Counted from the stretch's first letter, positions 1-5,311 are shown. The stretch: DNA of 7,499 bases from Sulfurovaceae bacterium (GCA_029933395.1 JAOZOG010000099.1:1-7499), one strand, 5' to 3'. Numbers and translations: made by a program. Notes: generated by a model not told the origin, from the sequence alone.

Positions 1-283
1 GGATTCTAAGCTTGGGGCTTTCAAAGCGGACCTCGAAGAGAAACTTGCTTTGGCAGTCGAAGCGGGTGTTGCGACAGCATCGATTTACGATATTGTCAAT
101 GCGGCAACGGTTTCCGACGCAGCCAAAGAAACGATCAAAGCGGTTCGTAGCGAAGGCGCAACGGTTGCGACGGACACGGATGTAGACGGTGCCGATTTCG
201 AAGGCGACGACGAGGCGGCTATTGAAAAGCGAAAGGCCGAAGTAGAGGCTATCGTGAAAAGAAAACTTGGAAAGGATAAGTGA
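1..283 (+). CDS. 3' end of probable capsid maturation protease/scaffold protein (partial)
   Basis: An open frame enters from the left edge (first full codon at base 2) and ends at TGA 281-283, leaving 93 residues of a C-terminus. The visible part is rich in Ala, Glu, Asp and Lys, has no cysteine and looks largely helical, with an acidic Asp/Glu-rich stretch (about residues 57-74) followed by a basic Lys/Arg-rich tail ending KRKLGKDK. Low-complexity charged helices of this kind are typical of phage scaffolding domains. The gene directly precedes the decoration and major capsid genes, the place where lambda has C (S49-type head protease) with its nested Nu3 scaffold. The protease domain would lie outside the window, so function is inferred from position and composition only. 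No internal start with a good ribosome binding site for a separate Nu3-like product is visible in this part. Its stop overlaps the next gene's ATG (TGATG), indicating translational coupling. Confidence 0.6.
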   Translation, partial: DSKLGAFKADLEEKLALAVEAGVATASIYDIVNAATVSDAAKETIKAVRSEGATVATDTDVDGADFEGDDEAAIEKRKAEVEAIVKRKLGKDK

Positions 284-615
284 TGGCAGATATTCAATCA
301 CTGAATCTCGTCTACGAGCGAGGTTATACGGAAACGATCGTTACCGACGGCACGACTGCGTTCCCGGCTGGTAAAATCCTGGTCGAAGCGGCCAATGGTG
401 TCTGGGGAGATACCGCAATCGACGGCACTGGCCGTGTTTGTGTACTTCTCGAAGAGACAGAAGGAGCCGGTGCGGGCGATGAAACCGGAATCGGGGCACT
501 GAGCGGATGGTTCAACCGAGATGCGATTACCTTCTCAGGTGGTCAAAGTTGGGACGATGTGAAAGTCTATCTCCAACAGTTCGGTATCCACCTCACACCG
601 CCTACGAAAGCATAA
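283..615 (+). CDS. Head decoration protein (lambda gpD-like)
   Basis: This 110-aa protein has the same length as lambda gpD and sits immediately upstream of the major capsid gene, as gpD does. The family binds as trimers at three-fold sites on the expanded capsid and stabilises it. Visible features fit the fold: an N-terminal stretch, then FPAGKILVEAANGVW (residues about 27-41), which resembles the 'p..G.vL..d..g.w' strand-turn of decoration proteins, followed by a segment with VCVLLEETEGAGAGDET and IGALSGWFNRDAI that parallels the gpD 'A.gIL......t..........G.f' core. I chose ATG 283 over the in-frame GTG 280 because AGGA at 273-276 is spaced 6 bases from it and it overlaps the upstream stop as TGATG. 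The family call rests on pattern, length and synteny; no search was run. Confidence 0.85.
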   Translation: MADIQSLNLVYERGYTETIVTDGTTAFPAGKILVEAANGVWGDTAIDGTGRVCVLLEETEGAGAGDETGIGALSGWFNRDAITFSGGQSWDDVKVYLQQFGIHLTPPTKA

Positions 616-619
616 GGAG
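614..619 (+). promoter_or_regulatory. Strong ribosome binding site of the major capsid gene
   Basis: AAGGAG lies 6 bases before ATG 626 and overlaps the stop codon TAA (613-615) of the decoration gene. It is one of the two best Shine-Dalgarno matches in the window; the other precedes the tail tube gene. These two genes encode the proteins expected in highest copy number. Confidence 0.8.
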
Positions 620-625
620 TAAATT

Positions 626-1687
626 ATGGCATATGATATTATCACCGTCCGTACAGCTTTGACGGCGGCAGTCGAAAACACTCAACCCTCACTGGGCGGT
701 CTGGTTTCACTGTTCCCCGTCAAAGATACGGTAAACAGCGAACTTGTAGAACTCGACTACAAATTCAGTAAAGCACGTGTAGCGCAATTCGTCAACCCCG
801 AAGCCGAGCCGGATGGTACGGAGAAAACCGGGTTCCAGCGAAATGCGTTCAAGCTCCCGACGGTACAGGACCTTCGTTCTATCACCGGAAAGGACCTCAA
901 GGACGTTACGTTCGGACGTGATCCCTACTCTCCCGAAAGTATCCGCGAAGTTCTCACTTCCAAAATTACGGAAGAGGTACAGGACCTTCGAGGAATGGTC
1001 GACAACGCTCTTGGCAAAATGTCCATTCAGGTGGCATTCGAGGGTAAACTTACCGTCATTGGTAAGGGTGTCAACTACGAACTCGATTTCGGTCGCCCCG
1101 CAGAACTCACCGTCGATGTCGGTGCGGGTGATCCCAACCAGTATTGGGACAACGCAGGCGCAAACATCGAAGGCCAGTTCCTGGCGGCTATGAAACTTCT
1201 CGGTAAGTATGGCCGCACGGCAGACATTTGTGTCGGACCGATCAACGCTATGCAGTATCTCATCAACAACGATGGGGTGAAAGAGAAACTGGACAACCGC
1301 CGGTACACTCTTGGCAACATCGCCATCCAATCTCTCCTGGCAACTCAGGGCGTCGTTTATTTCGGCGAGTATCTGGGCGTCACGCTGATTGGGTACGATG
1401 GTGTTTACCAGGATGCGAGTGGAAACTTCCAGAACGCAGTTCCGGTAGATCAGGTCATCTTCGCCGCCACGAACAACGGCAACCTCATCCAGTATGGTGA
1501 GAGTGCTGCTTTCCTGGGCGATCTCATCGCTGCGAACGGTGTGGCCGCTGCACGTGATGCGAACAACTTCCTGACGGCCGTTTACCCGGCTCCGAACTTC
1601 AAAGACATCAAGGTCTTCGGCGCTCAGTGCCTCGCACCTATGCAAGCCGACCTTGGTTCTATCGCAAACTTCAAGGTTCTGCCATGA
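626..1687 (+). CDS. Major capsid protein (lambda gpE-like)
   Basis: This 353-aa protein (lambda gpE is 341 aa) forms the icosahedral head shell with an HK97-type fold. The N-terminal half carries the features of the gpE family: a strand segment SELVELDYKFSKARVAQFVNP (E-loop region, residues about 39-58) with the following 'PDG' and a QRNAFKLPTV stretch where the family has its conserved aromatic/proline-rich P-domain entry, then a long helix-rich segment around residues 110-135 (spine helix: SKITEEVQDLRGMVDNALGKM). The C-terminal half has GKYGRTADICVGPINAMQYLINN and the typical GVTLIGYDG..., ...NGNLIQYGES strands. No N-terminal prodomain is obvious. The stop (1685-1687) overlaps the next ATG at 1684 (ATGA). 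Assignment rests on family pattern, length and position downstream of a decoration protein; I regard it as secure. Confidence 0.93.
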   Translation: MAYDIITVRTALTAAVENTQPSLGGLVSLFPVKDTVNSELVELDYKFSKARVAQFVNPEAEPDGTEKTGFQRNAFKLPTVQDLRSITGKDLKDVTFGRDPYSPESIREVLTSKITEEVQDLRGMVDNALGKMSIQVAFEGKLTVIGKGVNYELDFGRPAELTVDVGAGDPNQYWDNAGANIEGQFLAAMKLLGKYGRTADICVGPINAMQYLINNDGVKEKLDNRRYTLGNIAIQSLLATQGVVYFGEYLGVTLIGYDGVYQDASGNFQNAVPVDQVIFAATNNGNLIQYGESAAFLGDLIAANGVAAARDANNFLTAVYPAPNFKDIKVFGAQCLAPMQADLGSIANFKVLP

Positions 1688-1851
1688 AAGCGAAAATGAC
1701 TCAAAGCACTTTTGTCAAGGGTCGTTTTTTCATCCTCGGTGAGGAAGTCACCGGGGAGGTCGCAAAAGCGGCCGTGAAAGCCAAAGTCGCACGGGAAATC
1801 AATGTTCCCCGCGCCACGAAGCAAAAAGACAAGGGCAAAAGTGAAGGCTAA
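1684..1851 (+). CDS. Small basic protein in the lambda FI slot, unknown function
   Basis: A 55-aa frame starts at ATG 1684, overlapping the capsid gene stop (ATGA), with AAGG at 1673-1676, 7 bases upstream. It is rich in Lys and Ala and ends in a Lys-rich tail (KQKDKGKSEG). The middle, FVKGRFFILGEEVTGEVAKAAV, resembles the short phage proteins that read 'F...GK...GD.V.....A..L...G.A' and are often found next to capsid genes, but the match is weak. It occupies the position of lambda FI, a packaging accessory factor, although it is much shorter than FI (132 aa) and I see no clear similarity. The gene is probably real because of its coupling at both ends: its 3' end overlaps the next gene's GTG start. 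The role is unassigned; a head-associated or assembly protein is an inference from position. Confidence 0.6.
   Translation: MKAKMTQSTFVKGRFFILGEEVTGEVAKAAVKAKVAREINVPRATKQKDKGKSEG
1831..1843 (+). promoter_or_regulatory. Ribosome binding site and GTG start of the head closure gene
   Basis: AAGGG (1831-1835) followed after 5 bases by GTG (1841-1843), both inside the 3' end of the preceding small gene. This arrangement decides the GTG start over the upstream ATG at 1802, which has only a weak GGGA-type match in front of it. Confidence 0.55.
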
Positions 1852-2200
1852 GGCCCTCATTCAACGAGCACAAAACAAACATAATTCCCTGGGGGCATCC
1901 GAGATGATCGAGTATCATCACACCCCCACGGGAGTGATCGAACCAGAACTCTATTGCTTCATTTCGAATCACGAATACACCGATGCGAAATACGGTATTC
2001 GTAAGACCGAGGCGGTTTTTTCACAACTTCTACTTCTCGAAGAGCCATCCGACACCGATACGATTTTGTATGAGGACAAGGAATACCGGGTAGTTCGTTG
2101 GGAAAAACAGCTTGGATTTTACAATGTGTACGCCGAAGCGAAACGACAACACACTGGTGAGCGGATGAAGCATCAATCCAGTGGCAGGGGCGTCCGATGA
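1841..2200 (+). CDS. Head-tail joining / head closure protein (lambda gpFII-like)
   Basis: This 119-aa protein matches lambda gpFII in length (117 aa), gene position and rough layout. An N-terminal helix (ALIQRAQNKH) is followed by LGASEMIEYHHTPTG, comparable to the FII segment after its own helix, and a C-terminal strand block DTILYEDKEYRVVRWEKQLGFYNVYAEAKRQ, the usual 'D.l.....y.V.......G.....wl.r' ending of these small beta-barrel connectors. FII-type proteins attach to the portal/head-completion ring and form the surface to which the finished tail binds. I chose GTG 1841 because AAGGG at 1831-1835 is spaced 5 bases before it and it overlaps the upstream gene by only 11 bases. An in-frame ATG at 1802 would add 13 basic residues and is less likely. 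The stop overlaps the next ATG (ATGA at 2197). Confidence 0.72.
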   Translation: MKAKALIQRAQNKHNSLGASEMIEYHHTPTGVIEPELYCFISNHEYTDAKYGIRKTEAVFSQLLLLEEPSDTDTILYEDKEYRVVRWEKQLGFYNVYAEAKRQHTGERMKHQSSGRGVR

Positions 2201-2832
2201 AAGTGAAGATCACTGTACGGGATTCCGTACTCCCGATGCTGGATTACATGATCGAGAAAACACCCCTCTTTGCACGTGAGGCCCTTTCGAAGGGTGGTGC
2301 GAAACTTCAAAAACGCATTCGTTCCGAGATGGCGAGAGAGCAGACCCAATGGCACCAGGATGTCGTGGGCGGGAAGCGCCGCATTTACAAACTCAATCCC
2401 CATCAAATCGGTATAACGATGTCACACGAAACGGGGCGTACCCACCCGTTGAAAAACATGTCGAGACTCATCAATTCCTATATCTCTCCCAACAATCCCT
2501 ACTTCGTAGCGGTGGGCGGGGCGCACCCGACCTTTTATCCTCTCAAAATCCGTGACGGCAAGGTGGTTGGCAGCATGGGGCGGGTGAAGGGCGTGAGTAA
2601 GACCGGCGCCGCCATTTTGCACAAACTCAACACCGGTGAGGTCACGCCGGAGCATCCGTATTACAATCGATCCTGGATTCCCAATGCCAATTATCCGCAT
2701 CGAGGGTTTTACGAGCGGGCCTGGGGGTCCGTGCGGGGACAGGTGGAAGATACGATCATCAAAAGTTTCACCCGATCCGTTTTGCGAACGATGAACCAGA
2801 TGCAGTTTGAGGAACGAAAGGTCAAAGCGTGA
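2197..2832 (+). CDS. Tail completion protein (lambda gpZ / HK97 gp10-like)
   Basis: This 211-aa basic protein is close to lambda gpZ (192 aa) in length and holds its slot between the FII-like and U-like genes. The N-terminus has a helix-forming stretch ending FAREALSKGGAKLQKRIRSEMA, the pattern common to gpZ and HK97 gp10 proteins (a helix with 'al.k.a..l...ir..m' followed by a flexible basic segment). The middle contains aromatic/Gly-rich strands such as FVAVGGAHPTFYPLKI, and the C-terminus has HRGFYERAWGSVRGQVEDTIIKSF, close to the 'PRPFl.pAw....d.v...i...l' ending of the family. Members act at the head-proximal end of the tail, making the tail competent to join heads. The start is ATG 2197, coupled to the previous stop. 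Its stop overlaps the next GTG start (GTGA at 2829). The family-level assignment is moderately secure. Confidence 0.72.
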   Translation: MKVKITVRDSVLPMLDYMIEKTPLFAREALSKGGAKLQKRIRSEMAREQTQWHQDVVGGKRRIYKLNPHQIGITMSHETGRTHPLKNMSRLINSYISPNNPYFVAVGGAHPTFYPLKIRDGKVVGSMGRVKGVSKTGAAILHKLNTGEVTPEHPYYNRSWIPNANYPHRGFYERAWGSVRGQVEDTIIKSFTRSVLRTMNQMQFEERKVKA

Positions 2833-3272
2833 TCCCAATTTTCGATATTCAAAAGGCTATTTACGACGCTTTAAAAAACGACGTGGATTTCAATGACAAG
2901 TGCGCCGGGTATTTTGGCGAAGCGTTTAGCTATAATATCGACAAGAGTGAAGTCACTCAGAATGATATCTACCCAATGTTCATCATTCATAAAAACTTCG
3001 CTTCCCAGACCAGGGAAGGGGAATTGTACGCCATTCAATTCAACCTGTTGACGATGTTGGGCGGGTATGTCAATGATCGCTATCCCAACATCGTGATGAC
3101 GGAAGATTTGGCTTACGATGCGGTGAAAATAGCGGACGATGCGGTTTGCGGCCTTGGCTTGAAGCGCATCACCACGAATCATTTTCTGGCGGCGCCTATC
3201 GATGGTTCGGATGATATCGAATGGGTTGTAAATTTAGGGTACGAGCGTACCAACGAAATGAATTTCATATAG
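2829..3272 (+). CDS. Tail terminator protein (lambda gpU-like)
   Basis: This 147-aa protein starts at GTG 2829, overlapping the previous stop as GTGA, with AAAGG at 2818-2822 about 6 bases upstream; there is no nearby ATG alternative. It opens with IFDIQKAIYDALKNDVDF, the N-terminal helix typical of tail terminator / DUF3168-like proteins ('i..ai...L..d..l'), then a strand with IYPMFIIHKNFASQTREGELYAIQFNLLTML, fitting the 'yP.v.i........... .....v.l.i...' strand pattern, and a C-terminal ...IEWVVNLGYERT strand. Lambda gpU (131 aa) forms a hexameric ring that stops tube polymerisation and provides the head-binding end of the tail. The gene's position between the Z-like and tube genes is the same as lambda U. 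The call rests on fold pattern plus synteny rather than strong residue identity. Confidence 0.7.
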   Translation: MIPIFDIQKAIYDALKNDVDFNDKCAGYFGEAFSYNIDKSEVTQNDIYPMFIIHKNFASQTREGELYAIQFNLLTMLGGYVNDRYPNIVMTEDLAYDAVKIADDAVCGLGLKRITTNHFLAAPIDGSDDIEWVVNLGYERTNEMNFI

Positions 3273-3275
3273 GAG
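3271..3275 (+). promoter_or_regulatory. Strong ribosome binding site of the tail tube gene
   Basis: AGGAG overlaps the stop codon TAG (3270-3272) of the terminator-protein gene and lies 6 bases before ATG 3282. It mirrors the arrangement in front of the capsid gene, as expected for the most abundant tail protein. Confidence 0.75.
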
Positions 3276-3281
3276 TTAAAA

Positions 3282-4427
3282 ATGAGCTTCAACGCAAAAG
3301 AATTAAGATGGTACTACGAGGATGTACCTGGTGAAAAACCCGCCGATCCCGATAACAAACTGATCCAGACGGCAGAAGCATACAGCTTGGCGCAGAATTT
3401 CCCGAGCGAAACGGTGCAGACCCTGGGGGCGGGCGGCGAGGCGTCTCCCAAAGTTCTGGGTACGCCGTCTTACGAAGGTGATCTGGGTCTCGTTCTCACG
3501 GGTGAGCTTATGCCTATGCTGCTTATCCACAGTGTCGGCGACGCCACTATGACTACACCGACAACAACGGCTTGGCAGGCTGGGACGGCTTACATGGAAG
3601 GTGATCTTGTAGAACATTCCGACGGAATACATATGTTGTGGTGTCAAACCGGCGGTACGTCGGGGTCAAGTGAACCGGATGTCAATTCAGCCAACGAGTT
3701 CGACACGGTGACGGACGGTTCCGTGACCTGGGTAGTTCGTGACAATCTCGTCAAATACACCGGTCAACGGGACGATTGTATCTCCACGTTCGGTATCGAA
3801 ATGACGTTCGCTTCCGGCGGCTGCGGCGGTGTTACCGCGGAGTACATTCACGAAAGATACGGCGGGCTTCGGATCAACTCCATCGAGTTCGCAAAAAGCG
3901 GCGACGACAGCGGATTCCGTACCACGGCGAGTATTGTCGGTATGAGCGGTGACGACGACGTTACCAATCCCAACTACGAGGATCAGGGCGGGATGGATGA
4001 CACGCTCAATAAAATGTTCTTCGGGGCATGCGATCTTCAAATCCTGATCGATGACGTGCCGGTCACGAACACTACGGCGGCCACGGCAACCATCAACCGG
4101 AATATCACCACGGACAAAGGCGTGAATTGTGGTGACAACGTGACCCAGGTTGGCGTTATCGAAATCACCGGTTCTCTCACGTGTCTTATGGATATCGAGA
4201 GCTATCGTCGTATGGCGAACCGTGAGGTTCACAAACTCTCATTTGTGTACACCTATAAAGGCGATTACACTCAGATCGATTTCAACCAGGTGCAGTTTGA
4301 CCGGGTGGCTCCGAGTGTTGAACCTTCTCGTTACGTGACGTTTGAAAGCGCTTTCAGCGGCTTCGGTACGAATACGCAGCCGTCTATCGATTATGAGTGT
4401 ATTACGAGCCTACACTACAGTCATTAA
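3282..4427 (+). CDS. Major tail (tube) protein with an inserted carbohydrate-binding-like module
   Basis: This 381-aa protein occupies the lambda V slot, just after the U-like gene and just before the chaperone genes, so it is very likely the tail tube subunit that polymerises into hexameric rings. It is longer than lambda gpV (246 aa). The N-terminal section (about 1-90) and the section from about 155 onward read as tube-type sequence: acidic, strand-rich, with GLRINSIEFAKSG, ...TASIVGMSG... and a C-terminal ...LTCLMDIESYRR... region, similar to the 'Phage tail tube' families of other siphophages. Between them, residues about 98-154 (nt 3573-3743) contain a separate module with W98, YMEGDLVEH, CQTGGTSGSSEP and DGSVTW150, a signature known from phage tail and fibre proteins and related in style to chitin/carbohydrate-binding modules. 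The module is probably displayed on the outside of the tube. Confidence 0.85.
   Translation: MSFNAKELRWYYEDVPGEKPADPDNKLIQTAEAYSLAQNFPSETVQTLGAGGEASPKVLGTPSYEGDLGLVLTGELMPMLLIHSVGDATMTTPTTTAWQAGTAYMEGDLVEHSDGIHMLWCQTGGTSGSSEPDVNSANEFDTVTDGSVTWVVRDNLVKYTGQRDDCISTFGIEMTFASGGCGGVTAEYIHERYGGLRINSIEFAKSGDDSGFRTTASIVGMSGDDDVTNPNYEDQGGMDDTLNKMFFGACDLQILIDDVPVTNTTAATATINRNITTDKGVNCGDNVTQVGVIEITGSLTCLMDIESYRRMANREVHKLSFVYTYKGDYTQIDFNQVQFDRVAPSVEPSRYVTFESAFSGFGTNTQPSIDYECITSLHYSH
3573..3743 (+). other. Inserted CBM-like module within the tail tube gene
   Basis: This stretch encodes residues about 98-154 of the tube protein. In order it shows a Trp at 98, AYMEGDLV (Y..GD.V), an HMLWCQTGGTSGSSEP core (aromatic-Cys, AGTSG-type turn, EP) and VTDGSVTW ending in Trp 150. 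The same series of signposts (W..GT.Y..GD.V ... GTSG..EP ... DG.V.W) recurs as a small stand-alone domain in many phage fibre and tail proteins. Sugar binding is an inference from its resemblance to chitin-binding modules; the two Trp and the aromatic residues are the candidate contacts. Confidence 0.7.
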
Positions 4428-4511
4428 GACAACCGGGCATGGTGTTGCTTCGCCCCGGCACCATGCCCTTTTAGCTTGCAGGTCAGGGGCGAAAATATCA
4501 AGGGGTGAAAA
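4428..4511 (+). other. Intergenic region between tail tube and chaperone genes
   Basis: This 84-base gap is the largest non-coding stretch in the window. It holds the hairpin at 4435-4472 and the ribosome binding site AAGGGG at 4500-4505, 6 bases before ATG 4512. Between them I see no convincing -35/-10 pair, so expression of the downstream genes probably relies on read-through from upstream. Confidence 0.6.
4435..4472 (+). terminator. Intrinsic-terminator-like hairpin after the tail tube gene
   Basis: A perfect 10-bp inverted repeat, GGGCATGGTG (4435-4444) and CACCATGCCC (4459-4468), is followed directly by TTTT (4469-4472). Inside, TTG (4445-4447) and CGG (4456-4458) can extend the stem by one G-C and two G-U pairs, leaving a loop of 8 bases. 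It begins 8 bases past the tube gene stop. The U-run is short, so termination may be partial; the hairpin could also protect the 3' end of the upstream transcript. No antiterminator or clear promoter is seen next to it. Confidence 0.75.
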
Positions 4512-4973
4512 ATGAACGAAAACTACAACGAATACTTGGAAAAATTCGGCACTACGCCGATGGACGAACCGGAAATCTACAAAGTTTTTATCGAAAACAA
4601 AGAGAATGTGCAGGACACGATGCTTTCCATCGTCGATCTTGTCGAGGAACGTATCGGGACCCAGGTGGAGGATTACGATTTCCTCGGATTGGTCATGAAG
4701 CGCGTGTTTGGCTTGCGGGACGATGAGGGGAATTTCAAACACACTCCCAATACCGAAAACATCGAACCGTTGAAGCCGAGAGACGGGTTGGCGTTTCTGA
4801 AATATATCGAGTCGGAGGAAGCCACCCAGGACGACATGATCGAATGGCTCAAAGAGCGAACGGACATCCCGGACGATCTCCATCAATGGGAAAAGAAACT
4901 CATCATCGAAGAGCAGATTCAATACGCCGTTGACGGTACAAAAACCTTCCTTGGGGGAGCGCTGGGAAACTGA
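4512..4973 (+). CDS. Tail assembly chaperone (lambda gpG-like), zero-frame product
   Basis: This 153-aa acidic, mostly helical protein (lambda gpG is 140 aa) lies between the tube and tape measure genes, the invariant place for tail assembly chaperones. It starts at ATG 4512 with AAGGGG at 4500-4505. Visible features are a Glu/Asn-rich N-terminus, helices such as TMLSIVDLVEERIG and RDGLAFLKYIE, and an acidic C-terminal helix before LGGALGN. G-type proteins bind the tape measure and, together with the longer fusion form, recruit tube subunits; they are absent from the finished virion. The last sense codons, CTG GGA AAC, contain the slippery heptamer used to make the fusion form, and the zero frame stops at TGA 4971-4973 immediately after it. 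The primary sequence alone would not give the function; the context and the frameshift signal do. Confidence 0.88.
   Translation: MNENYNEYLEKFGTTPMDEPEIYKVFIENKENVQDTMLSIVDLVEERIGTQVEDYDFLGLVMKRVFGLRDDEGNFKHTPNTENIEPLKPRDGLAFLKYIESEEATQDDMIEWLKERTDIPDDLHQWEKKLIIEEQIQYAVDGTKTFLGGALGN
4964..4970 (+). promoter_or_regulatory. Programmed -1 ribosomal frameshift slippery site GGGAAAC
   Basis: The heptamer G GGA AAC is in register with the chaperone reading frame (codons 4965-4967 and 4968-4970) and fits X XXY YYZ exactly. Slipping back one base lets the two tRNAs re-pair on GGG and AAA. The zero-frame stop follows directly, and the -1 frame is open from here to 5308. Lambda uses GGGAAAG at the same place in gene G. 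Confidence 0.9.
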
Positions 4974-5311
4974 TCGAGTGGGCATTCGACCCCGGCTTGG
5001 TCAATGCCCGCAAATCCCTATCGGGAATGACGAAAGAAGCCATCGAGAAACTGGATGATCCCTATCTTGAAAAAGCCGCCTTTGTTCCCCCGGCACCGCA
5101 AAAAGCCTATGAGATTTTTTCTTTCCTGCGTACCAATATCCCACATTGTGTGATACCTTCGGGATACGGTATAATCGGAGTAGATAAAGACAGACTCGAA
5201 AGGATGGCCGAACGACGGGGTATTGATTTGATTCGGTTCGATCAATTCGTGGAGTTATACATAGAAAAGGCAGTGTCATCATGGCAAACTCAACAATCGG
5301 CGTCGAATTAG
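4970..5311 (+). CDS. Tail assembly chaperone extension (lambda T-like), made as -1 frameshift fusion with the upstream frame
   Basis: The predicted product is read as 4512-4970 followed by 4970-5311, with base 4970 used twice. It gives 153 + 113 = 266 aa, close to lambda gpGT (279 aa). The extension begins LIEWAFDPGLVNARKSLSG after the shift and runs to TAG 5309-5311; it includes KLDDPYLEKAAFVPPAPQKAYE, FLRTNIPHCVIPSGYGIIG and a helical C-terminus. In lambda the T part binds tube subunits while the G part holds the tape measure. No independent start is convincing: the first candidate, TTG 4997, lacks a good ribosome binding site, and the first ATG lies further inside. The frame being exactly -1, the heptamer, and the hairpin make the fusion the simplest reading. 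The 3' end overlaps the start of the tape measure gene by 31 bases. Confidence 0.87.
   Translation: MIEWAFDPGLVNARKSLSGMTKEAIEKLDDPYLEKAAFVPPAPQKAYEIFSFLRTNIPHCVIPSGYGIIGVDKDRLERMAERRGIDLIRFDQFVELYIEKAVSSWQTQQSASN
4980..5009 (+). promoter_or_regulatory. Stem-loop downstream of the slippery site (likely frameshift stimulator)
   Basis: GGGCATT (4980-4986) pairs perfectly with AATGCCC (5003-5009). Beyond a single bulged C at 4987, GACC (4988-4991) pairs with GGTC (4999-5002), closing a 7-base loop (4992-4998). The stem begins 9 bases after the heptamer, or 7 if the flanking G4978-C5011 and U4979-G5010 pairs form, which is the usual spacing for stimulatory structures. Confidence 0.75.

Noticed and set aside
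280..282. GTG as the start of the decoration gene
   Set aside because: The adjacent ATG 283 has better spacing from AGGA and forms the usual TGATG overlap.
707..1645. Long antisense open frame (about 312 codons) opposite the capsid gene
   Set aside because: It is the reverse-strand shadow of a securely identified capsid gene, has no ribosome binding site context of note, and its translation shows no family pattern.
1725..1731. A second in-register heptamer T TTT TTC inside the 55-aa gene
   Set aside because: A -1 shift here reaches a TGA after three codons, so no meaningful product would be made; it is probably chance from a Phe-Phe pair.
1802..1804. ATG as the start of the head closure gene
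   Set aside because: It would overlap the upstream gene by 50 bases and add a basic tail not expected for the family, while GTG 1841 has a clear AAGGG in front.
4476..4501. Weak promoter-like pair (TTGCAG and TATCAA) after the terminator
   Set aside because: The spacing of 14 bases and the poor -10 match are not convincing.
4410..4985. Antisense open frame of about 191 codons opposite the chaperone gene
   Set aside because: It would span the terminator hairpin and the frameshift site, both of which are explained by the + strand genes.
4997..4999. TTG as an independent start for the T-like frame
   Set aside because: There is no good ribosome binding site before it, it lies inside the stem-loop, and the -1 frame is open back to the slippery heptamer.
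4435..5009. Similar GGGCAT arms in the terminator hairpin and the frameshift stem-loop
   Set aside because: Only six bases are shared and each arm has its own perfect local partner, so a long-range pairing or repeat is not supported.
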